DNA of 64,000 nt from Pseudomonas turukhanskensis (GTDB taxonomy: Bacteria; Pseudomonadota; Gammaproteobacteria; Pseudomonadales; Pseudomonadaceae). The stretch lies in assembly GCF_027922365.1 (NCBI RefSeq), contig NZ_BSFN01000006.1:62001-126000 (forward strand), written 5' to 3'. The notes under the pieces are model-generated. The model was not told where the DNA came from and ran no database searches. It saw only the letters and a list, made by a program, of their open reading frames with translations. This document shows positions 57,221 to 64,000 of this stretch, one piece after another. Position numbers and translations under genes: made by a program. The first letter of the stretch is position 1; the number at the start of each line of letters is the position of its first letter.

Positions 57221-60200
57221 ACAGGGACAGGGCACCATTGCCCGGCAGTTCTGGGCAGACACCGCGCGCGGCAAGATCGGCCCCGAACAGCTGTACCAGC
57301 GTCAGCGTGACGTACTCGCGCAGCATGTTTTGCCATTGCTGGCCAAGACCGATCACGTGCTCGACATGGGTTGCGCCGACGGCGATTTCACCCTGTTGTT
57401 TGCCCAGGCGGCAGGCGCGGTACAAGGCTTCGATTTAAGCGAAAGCCTGATTGCCCAGGCGCGCGACAAGAGTCGCACCGCCGGCTTGGAGAATGTGACG
57501 TTCTCGGTGACCGACGTCTTTTCCTTTGACAGCACTGAGCGCTTCGAGATGGTCAGCCTGATGGGCGTGCTCACCACCATTTCCGATGACCTGGCCGCCG
57601 CTCGCATTCTGTTGCGCGCCGTAGCCGCGCTCAAAGACGACGGCTATCTGGTGCTCAAAGACTCCGTGCTGCTCGATGCCAGCCAAGCGCGGGTGATGAA
57701 TACCGGCAGCTACGAAGCCAAGTACCGCCCCGAGGCGGACTACCTCAAGCAGGTGAAGGCCCTGGGGTTGCAGTTGGTCGGCCGCTATCCGTTGCTGACC
57801 ATGGACAACTTCGGCCAGACCAGCACCCTTTACATCTTCAAGCAGGCACTGGCGCAGCCCCAGGCTCAACCCCACAAGGGCGTACGCGTGGCGTGCTACG
57901 GAAGTATGCCGTTCCATTTCCGTTCGCTGCGCCCGCTGGCCGAGTGTTTCCAGGACAGCCTGCTAAGCCTGTCCATTGATGAAGTCATGGCCTGGAAACC
58001 GCAAGTCATTGCCGTGGCCGATGGCTGGTCGGTGGAGTTCTGGCGCGACTACTGCGATGCCCACAACGTGCTGTTGATCGGCATGCGCCACGGCTCGGTT
58101 ACCCGCTATGGCTTTGCCGAGCCGCAATATGCGTGCGCCGATTACCTGTGCGGCAGCGTCTGGGATATCGACGACACTCTGGCCTCCCATGTGATGCCGC
58201 GCAGTGGCTTTCTGTTGACCGGCAACTCTTGGGTCGACCAGGTGTTTCGCCTGCCGGCACGAGCTGCCAACCCGCCGCAGCCGACCATTCTGTTCGCTCC
58301 GACTTACAACCCCGAGCTGAGCGCCGCCGTGCACTTTGGTGAGCGGGTGGTGGCGTTGATTCGGCAGGTGTATCCCCAGTCGAAAATCATCATCAAGCCG
58401 CATCCGGCTATCGTCAGCCACGAACATGCATTTGTGACCGACAAGGATCTGTTCCGCGGTCTGATGACCACCTGGCGTGAACAGGCCAAGGCCGATCCCC
58501 TGGTCAGCCTGGTGGACGACCCCGAGGCGAGCATTGCCGACAGCTTTGCCGAGGCCGATATTCTGCTGGCCGACCGCTCGTCCTTGCTGTTCGAGTTTAT
58601 GACCCTGGACCGGCCAATCCTGCTGTTTTCCAGCGAGGCGCGCGTTGCCCATTGGGAATACAACCCCGAGGCGCCGGGCAATGCGTGGCGCGACATCGGG
58701 CTTGAGTTCAGTAGCGACGACGAATTGCTGGCGCTGCTGCGCGACCCGTTCACCCAGCATGCGCAGCAGTGCAGCGCGGCGCAAAAGCAGCGTTCTCAGC
58801 AATTGTACGGCCGCCATCAGGACGGCCAGTCGGTGCAGCGGGTGGCCGCCGCCATTGCGCAGGCACCGCGTCTACTGGTGGTGATCGACGGCCGCAACGC
58901 CGAGCACCTGGCTGAGCTGGTTGAACGCTATGACCGCTGCTTCGCATTTAAGCACCTGCATGTCATTGGCGACCTCCCACCCACCGACGGTGTACGCGTA
59001 TTCGCGAGCCTGCAAGCCTGGGCCGGTGCGATGGCCCAGCACGAACACGCCTCAGCTGTGCTTCTGGTGGAAGGCGCGTTCGCCCTGGCGCCGGGTAGCG
59101 CCCATCAGGTCAGTGATCTGTTGCCGGGTGTCAATTGGGAGCAACTGCAGGCGGCGCAATTGCAGCTGCCCGCGCATTTTGCTCAGCCATCCGCCGCGGG
59201 CTCAGCCAATTGGGAAGAACAGCGGCTCGCGCAGATTCTGCAACGCCAACAGGCCGACTCGCCGTGGCTGCTGCTGCCCGGCAGCACCTTGGCTCGCGAG
59301 CTGGCGCTGCTGCCGGCGGCGCCGAGCGAGGCGAACATCGAACTCTGGTGGCAAACCCTGGCGCTGGCGCGCGCGAGCTGCGTGTGGCCGGTTGACGCGC
59401 TCAACCTGATTCCAGGCGAGGGTGTGTTGCGCCTGGTTGGGAAGGGGCGGCATATGTTTGCCGAGCGGGCGCTCCTGGTGGCCGTACCGACGGTCGTCGG
59501 GCGACCGCCGCAGAATGCTTCGGTGAAGCTGGCGCTGTCGGCGTTTGCCGGTCAGGAATATTCGCGCTTTCCATTCCGGGTGGAAATCCGCAGCAATGGC
59601 CAGCGTTACGCCGAACTGCTGGTAGCCGATACCAGCTTGCATGCGCTGACGCTGCCATTTCGCCCCGATGCCGATGGCCAGATGCAGATCGAGGTGATCA
59701 GCCACGGCAGCTTTGCCGGTCTCAACGGGTTGAGCGCGCCAGTTTCGTTGTTGGCGGATGTGCAATTGGCGCCGGCATTGTCTTCTTATTGCCCAGCGCT
59801 TGGTGGCGCCTCGGCCACCCAGACGGCTGCTGCCGATGAAGCGTCAGCGCCGCGCGTGTCGGAGTACTCCACCTGGCTTGCTCACCGCCAATTGGGTGAC
59901 GAGGCGGTGCAACGCTATCAGCCGCTGATCCAGCAATTGGCCTCATCTGTACAGATCCAGGTGCTGGTGTGCGCCGCCGGTGCCGAGGCCTCTGCCGTGC
60001 AGCACACCCTCGATAGCCTCCAGCGCCAGGTGTTGGCGGCCACTGGCGTGCACGTATTTAGCGAGCATGCCGGTGCCGACCAAACGGTGCACTGGCATAC
60101 CGAGCAGGGCGATTGGATCGCTTTCGTCAACGCCGTGGCTGCGGCCAGCTCGGCCGACTGGCTGCTGGTTATTCATGCCGGCGACGAGTTGGCGGACAGC

Positions 60201-62525
60201 GCGCTGTTGCTGCTGGCCGAGCGGGCCCAGGCGCAAGCTGGCCTGGCGTGCTGCTACAGCGACGAAGACAACTCGGTGCTCGGTCATTTTTCCGACCCTT
60301 TGCTCAAGCCCGACTTCAACCTGGATTTGCTGCGCAGCTACCCGTATACCGGCCGGTCGTTGGCGATCAAACGCCAGGCGTTGTTGGACCTGGGCGGGCT
60401 TAGCAAGCAGTTTGCCGGTTTGGCGCTGCAAGACTTTACCTTCCGCGCGGCCGAGCAGTTGGGCCTGGACAGTGTCGGCCACGTGGCCGAGGTGCTCTAC
60501 CACGCGGCGCAAAGTTTCGGGCAATGGTTGGCCAGCGCCGAGGTGCAGGCCCATACCGCCTCGGTGGTGGACGCGCACCTGGACCGCCTGGGCGTCGCCC
60601 ACGCCGTCGCAGCCGGCCATTTGCCGGTGATCAACCGCATTACCTACCTGTATCCGGAGCAGCCACTGGTCTCGATTGTTATCCCGACCAAGGACCAGCT
60701 GCCGTTGCTGCAACGCTGCGTCGAAACCTTGCTGGAGAAAACGGCCTATCCGCACTACGAAGTGCTGATTGTCGACAACGCCAGCGAAACCGCCGAAGCC
60801 AAAGACTGGCTGAACGGCATCGAGCAGATGAACAGCGAGCAAATCCGCGTTATTCGCCAACCCGGCCCGTTCAATTTTTCCGCCATCAACAACGGCGCCA
60901 TCGAGCAGGCACGTGGCGAGTACCTGGTGCTGCTCAATAACGACACGGCGATTTTGCGCAGCGATTGGCTGGACGAACTGCTTAACCATGCCCGGCGTCC
61001 GGAAGTGGGCATTGTCGGCGCCAAGCTGCTGTACCCCGACGGCGCCATTCAGCACGGCGGTGTGGTGTTGGGGCTCAATGGTCCGGCGGACCATCCCTTT
61101 ATCCGCGACCCAGGCGACAGCGCCGGCTATATGCACCGCTTGCTGGTGACGCAGAACTACTCGGCCGTTACCGCCGCCTGTTTGATGATTCGTACCGAGG
61201 TGTACCGCGAAGTGGGCGGTTTGGACGAGGTCGATTTCAAGGTGTCGTACAACGATGTCGACCTGTGTCTCAAGGTGCGCCAGGCCGGCTACCTCACTGT
61301 ATGGACGCCGTACTCAGTGGTGCTGCACGAAGGCAGCGTCAGCCAGAAAAGTAATGTCGATACCTTGGCCCAGGAGAAAAAGCTCCAACGCTTCCGCTCC
61401 GAGCAAGAGGCCATGTACCGCAAGTGGTTGCCGTTGCTGGCGCGTGACCCGGCGTACAACCGCAACCTGTCGCTGGACAGGAAAGGCTTCGAGCTCGATC
61501 ACAGCCGCAACCTGACCTGGCAGCCGTTTACCTTTGCGCCGTTGCCGCGCGTGGTTGCACACCCGGCCGATCGCTCCGGCTGTGGCCATTACCGGGTACG
61601 TCAGCCGTTTCGCGCCATGCAGAATGCCGGCCTCATAGATGGAGCGATCAGCGAACACCTGTTGACGCCCATCGAGCTGGAGCGCTTCGACACCGACGTG
61701 CTCATTCTGCAGCGCCAGGTGACCGATGAGCAGTTGGAAACCATCACCCGGTTCAAATCGTTCAGCCGCGCGTTCCGGGTTTACGAACTGGACGACTACC
61801 TGCCGAATCTGCCGCTCAAAAGCCTGCATCGCGCGGATATGCCCAAGGATATTCTGCGTTCGCTGCGCCGGGCGTTGGGGCTGGTGGACCGTTTTGTGGT
61901 CTCCACGCAGCCATTGGCGGAAGCCTTCGCTGATTTGCACGGCGATATTCGCGTGGTGCCCAACCGGCTGCCCACCGATTGGTGGGGTGGCCTGAGCAGC
62001 CAGCGTCGGGTTGGCCGCAAGCCACGCGTAGGCTGGGCGGGCGGGGTAGGGCACACCGGTGATCTGGAGTTGATCATCGATGTGGTTCGCGACCTGGCCG
62101 ACGAGGTGGAGTGGGTGTTCTTCGGCCTGTGCCCGGAGCGGCTGCGCCCCTATGTGCATGAGTTCCACTCAGGGGTGTCGATTGATAAGTACCCCGAGCT
62201 GTTGGCCTCGCTGGACCTGGACCTGGCCCTGGCGCCACTGGAGCAGAACCAGTTCAACGACTGCAAGAGCAACTTGCGCTTGCTGGAATACGGCGTACTG
62301 GGCTTCCCGGTGATTTGCAGCGATGTGGTGTGCTACCGCGATGGCTTGCCCGTGACGCGGGTGAAAAACCGCTACAAGGATTGGATGGATGCCATCCGCA
62401 TGCACCTGTCTGACCTGGATGCGACGGCCAAAGCCGGTGATGAGTTGCGGCAAATCATCCGCCGCGACTGGATGCTCGAGGGTGCCAATCTGCAGAACTG
62501 GGCCAAGGCCTGGCTCCCGGGTTAA
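57213..62525 (+). CDS. fgtA: Giant multi-module flagellin glycosyltransferase (FgtA-like)
   Basis: A 1770-residue protein at the position of fgtA (PA1091). Modules in order: SAM methyltransferase (about 1-205; VLDMGCADGD); CDP-glycerol glycerophosphotransferase-like (about 225-535; MRHGSVTRYG, TGNSWVDQV, IIIKPHPAIVSH, EADILLADRSSLLFEFM); a beta-rich linker (about 690-850); a degenerate GT2 (about 885-1140; YSDEDN, DPLLKPDFN); an intact GT2 (about 1150-1400; PLVSIVIPTKDQ, LLNNDTAILRSDW, YNDVDLCLKV); and a GT4-like C-terminus (about 1445-1770; SGCGHYRVRQPF, VGWAGGVGHTGDLEL). It would build the flagellin glycan, probably starting with a deoxyhexose, and add a phosphate-linked group. Its start overlaps the preceding stop by eight bases; a terminator follows. 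Confidence 0.85.
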   Translation: MSKQGQGTIARQFWADTARGKIGPEQLYQRQRDVLAQHVLPLLAKTDHVLDMGCADGDFTLLFAQAAGAVQGFDLSESLIAQARDKSRTAGLENVTFSVTDVFSFDSTERFEMVSLMGVLTTISDDLAAARILLRAVAALKDDGYLVLKDSVLLDASQARVMNTGSYEAKYRPEADYLKQVKALGLQLVGRYPLLTMDNFGQTSTLYIFKQALAQPQAQPHKGVRVACYGSMPFHFRSLRPLAECFQDSLLSLSIDEVMAWKPQVIAVADGWSVEFWRDYCDAHNVLLIGMRHGSVTRYGFAEPQYACADYLCGSVWDIDDTLASHVMPRSGFLLTGNSWVDQVFRLPARAANPPQPTILFAPTYNPELSAAVHFGERVVALIRQVYPQSKIIIKPHPAIVSHEHAFVTDKDLFRGLMTTWREQAKADPLVSLVDDPEASIADSFAEADILLADRSSLLFEFMTLDRPILLFSSEARVAHWEYNPEAPGNAWRDIGLEFSSDDELLALLRDPFTQHAQQCSAAQKQRSQQLYGRHQDGQSVQRVAAAIAQAPRLLVVIDGRNAEHLAELVERYDRCFAFKHLHVIGDLPPTDGVRVFASLQAWAGAMAQHEHASAVLLVEGAFALAPGSAHQVSDLLPGVNWEQLQAAQLQLPAHFAQPSAAGSANWEEQRLAQILQRQQADSPWLLLPGSTLARELALLPAAPSEANIELWWQTLALARASCVWPVDALNLIPGEGVLRLVGKGRHMFAERALLVAVPTVVGRPPQNASVKLALSAFAGQEYSRFPFRVEIRSNGQRYAELLVADTSLHALTLPFRPDADGQMQIEVISHGSFAGLNGLSAPVSLLADVQLAPALSSYCPALGGASATQTAAADEASAPRVSEYSTWLAHRQLGDEAVQRYQPLIQQLASSVQIQVLVCAAGAEASAVQHTLDSLQRQVLAATGVHVFSEHAGADQTVHWHTEQGDWIAFVNAVAAASSADWLLVIHAGDELADSALLLLAERAQAQAGLACCYSDEDNSVLGHFSDPLLKPDFNLDLLRSYPYTGRSLAIKRQALLDLGGLSKQFAGLALQDFTFRAAEQLGLDSVGHVAEVLYHAAQSFGQWLASAEVQAHTASVVDAHLDRLGVAHAVAAGHLPVINRITYLYPEQPLVSIVIPTKDQLPLLQRCVETLLEKTAYPHYEVLIVDNASETAEAKDWLNGIEQMNSEQIRVIRQPGPFNFSAINNGAIEQARGEYLVLLNNDTAILRSDWLDELLNHARRPEVGIVGAKLLYPDGAIQHGGVVLGLNGPADHPFIRDPGDSAGYMHRLLVTQNYSAVTAACLMIRTEVYREVGGLDEVDFKVSYNDVDLCLKVRQAGYLTVWTPYSVVLHEGSVSQKSNVDTLAQEKKLQRFRSEQEAMYRKWLPLLARDPAYNRNLSLDRKGFELDHSRNLTWQPFTFAPLPRVVAHPADRSGCGHYRVRQPFRAMQNAGLIDGAISEHLLTPIELERFDTDVLILQRQVTDEQLETITRFKSFSRAFRVYELDDYLPNLPLKSLHRADMPKDILRSLRRALGLVDRFVVSTQPLAEAFADLHGDIRVVPNRLPTDWWGGLSSQRRVGRKPRVGWAGGVGHTGDLELIIDVVRDLADEVEWVFFGLCPERLRPYVHEFHSGVSIDKYPELLASLDLDLALAPLEQNQFNDCKSNLRLLEYGVLGFPVICSDVVCYRDGLPVTRVKNRYKDWMDAIRMHLSDLDATAKAGDELRQIIRRDWMLEGANLQNWAKAWLPG

Positions 62526-62566
62526 GGCGCCCGCAGCGCTTGTGGGCTAAGCTTTCGCCTGAACAG

Positions 62567-62600
62567 AAAGGCCAGTTATGAAAATAACTGGCCTTTTTTT
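62567..62600 (+). terminator. Intrinsic terminator after fgtA
   Basis: AAAGGCCAGTTAT at 62567-62579 and ATAACTGGCCTTT at 62584-62596 pair perfectly over GAAA, with a T run to 62600. It isolates the glycosylation operon from fliC. Confidence 0.95.
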
Positions 62601-62842
62601 ATCCGCGTCAAAAAAGGCGCGCGATTTGAGCACCGCTGCTAAGTGCCGATCAGGCTTGAATTTTGGCGCCATGAAATTGCTTGATCGGAATTTTCGATGC
62701 TGTTTTGTTGATCGTTTTTTGCTCAGTGAGGACAAAAATTTCAGAAGAGCCCTTTAGTTATGCGGGCCCTGCCGATACAGAAGGTGTGGAAACGGTTTGC
62801 AGCGGTTCAGCAAGCAGCCAGCAAAAAAATTGAAAATTTTGC

Positions 62843-62869
62843 TAAAGCTCCAAGAACTAGCGCCGATAA
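62843..62869 (+). promoter_or_regulatory. Sigma-28 (FliA) promoter of fliC
   Basis: TAAA-N15-GCCGATAA is a perfect -10 with correct spacing. The predicted start is about 85 bases before the fliC ATG. The 435-base gap 62526-62960 otherwise contains the fgtA terminator and an AT-rich stretch. A second GCCGATA at 62771 lacks a matching TAAA at the right distance. Confidence 0.92.
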
Positions 62870-62960
62870 ACACTTCGAATGCGAATTCTAGGGGCGCCTG
62901 AGCTGCAGGCCCTGAACGTCGCAAGCTCAGGCAAATACTAGGTACTCGGGAGACGCCCAA

Positions 62961-64000
62961 ATGGCACTTACAGTTAACACGAACATTGCTTCGCTCAACA
63001 CTCAGCGCAACCTGAACGCCTCGTCCAGCTCGCTGAATACCTCGCTGCAACGTCTGTCCACCGGTAACCGCATCAACAGCGCCAAAGACGACGCTGCCGG
63101 TCTGCAGATCTCTAACCGTCTGACCAACCAGATCAGCGGCCTGAACGTAGCGACCCGCAACGCCAATGACGGTATCTCGCTGGCGCAGACCGCTGAAGGT
63201 GCATTGCAGCAGTCCACCAACATTCTGCAGCGTATCCGTGACCTGTCCATTCAGGCAGCCAACGGTTCGAACAGCGACACCGACCGTGCCGCTCTGCAAA
63301 AAGAAGTTTCGGCTCAACAAGCTGAACTGAGCCGTATTGCTGACACCACTACCTTCGGTGGTCGCAAACTGCTCGACGGCTCGTTCGGCACCACCAGCTT
63401 CCAGGTCGGTTCCAACGCTTACGAAACCATCGACGTTTCGCTGAAAGACGCTTCCTCTACTTCTCTGGGTGCTTACCAGATCGGTGGTGGTGCTTCGACT
63501 ACCAGCGCCGGCGCTTCGGCTTCGGGTACTACCATTGCCGGTAGCATTGGTGGCAGCGGTGCATCTTTCGCCTCCGGCACTGTCACCGTTGTTGGTGGTG
63601 GTCAGACCAAAGACGTCGCTATCGCTTCGGGTGACAGCGCCAAGAGCCTGGCGGCCAAGTTTGACGGCGCGATCTCGGGCCTCACCGCAACTGCTCGTAA
63701 CGTTGTGCAAGCCGGTGTAAGTCTGACTTCCGGCGCTGCCAGCTTCACCCTGACTGTTGGTAGCCAGGATGTTGCGATCGTAGGTGCTACTGACAGCAAG
63801 TCGCTGGCTGACCAGATCAACTCGAACGCCGGTAAGCTCAATGTAACGGCCAACTACGATTCGAAAACTGACAAGGTCACCATTACTTCGGCCACCGGTG
63901 AGAATATCTCCTTCGGCGCAGTAAGCGGTGCAGGCGGTACGATCAACCTGGCTGCTCAGGGTTCGGATGGTACTTTCAGCGCTGAAACTGATGTGATCGC
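62961..64000 (+). CDS. fliC: Flagellin FliC (5' part; runs off the window)
   Basis: The filament subunit; 346 codons are visible and the C-terminus is missing. [20 protein letters not shown] and [20 protein letters not shown] are the D0/D1 signatures, continuing through [17 protein letters not shown] and [14 protein letters not shown]. From about residue 170 the sequence becomes Gly/Ser/Ala/Thr-rich, the variable surface region where O-glycans are attached. No stop occurs before 64000. The sigma-28 promoter and the adjacent glycosylation operon agree with this being the major, glycosylated flagellin. Confidence 0.97.
   Translation, partial: MALTVNTNIASLNTQRNLNASSSSLNTSLQRLSTGNRINSAKDDAAGLQISNRLTNQISGLNVATRNANDGISLAQTAEGALQQSTNILQRIRDLSIQAANGSNSDTDRAALQKEVSAQQAELSRIADTTTFGGRKLLDGSFGTTSFQVGSNAYETIDVSLKDASSTSLGAYQIGGGASTTSAGASASGTTIAGSIGGSGASFASGTVTVVGGGQTKDVAIASGDSAKSLAAKFDGAISGLTATARNVVQAGVSLTSGAASFTLTVGSQDVAIVGATDSKSLADQINSNAGKLNVTANYDSKTDKVTITSATGENISFGAVSGAGGTINLAAQGSDGTFSAETDVI

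Noticed and set aside
62547..62735. 62-codon minus-strand frame between fgtA and fliC
   Set aside because: It starts with TTG and reads through the fgtA terminator hairpin.
62766..62778. Second sigma-28 promoter before fliC
   Set aside because: GCCGATA is present but no TAAA lies 15 bases upstream; the site at 62843-62869 is far better.
62754..63710. 318-codon minus-strand frame
   Set aside because: It is antisense to fliC, which is unmistakable on the plus strand.

Overview
The window comes from a Pseudomonas-type gammaproteobacterium, probably close to but distinct from P. aeruginosa. I base this on remembered gene order and protein resemblance, not on a search. The order hpd-aroP-arfB-phhB-phhA-phhR-acsA-aotJQMP-argR-aruCFGDB-aruE-ltaE-alaS-lysC-rsmA-tRNA-Ser/Arg-mgtE follows the P. 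aeruginosa PA0865-PA0913 region, with phhC and aotO absent. The organism also has AmrZ, a FleQ/RpoN/FliA-type flagellar promoter set and a flagellin glycosylation locus between flgL and fliC. The DNA is GC-rich and nearly all of it is coding.

Region 1 (1-6803) starts with the tail of an EAL-domain phosphodiesterase. It then carries aromatic amino acid catabolism and its control: hpd, the transporter aroP, the ribosome-rescue factor arfB, phenylalanine hydroxylase phhA with its cofactor-recycling dehydratase phhB, and the divergent regulator phhR. A TyrR/PhhR-type box lies between phhA and phhR. Region 2 (7280-9241) is acsA, preceded by a possible small RNA and a duplicated palindromic operator. 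Region 3 (9813-21896) takes up and degrades arginine: the aotJQMP ABC importer, the regulator argR, and the arginine succinyltransferase pathway aruCFGDB plus aruE. ArgR-type half-sites precede aotJ and aruC. Region 4 (21977-30271) holds ltaE, alaS, lysC, rsmA, one tRNA-Ser, two identical tRNA-Arg genes, a secreted SmpA-like protein and mgtE.

Region 5 (30360-38867) is more mosaic: amrZ, an isolated phnN, an Lrp-type regulator divergent from a large fused indolepyruvate oxidoreductase, tRNA-Arg(CCU), a glutamine-synthetase-family ligase and an MFS transporter. Region 6 (38925-55036) is a flagellar block: ycgR-flgN-flgM and flgA on the minus strand, then cheV-cheR and flgBCDE-flgFGHIJKL on the plus strand. 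Sigma-54 sites precede flgA, flgB and flgF, and a sigma-28 site precedes flgM.

Region 7 (55213-62525) is a tightly overlapping four-gene cassette: methyltransferase, HAD phosphatase, nucleotidyltransferase and a 1770-residue multi-module transferase. It is followed by a terminator and a sigma-28-driven fliC that runs off the right end. The cassette matches the b-type flagellin glycosylation locus of P. aeruginosa PAO1. Its giant protein carries a CDP-glycerol-phosphotransferase-like module, which suggests a phosphodiester-linked, possibly methylated substituent on the flagellin glycan. This is the least explained biology in the window.
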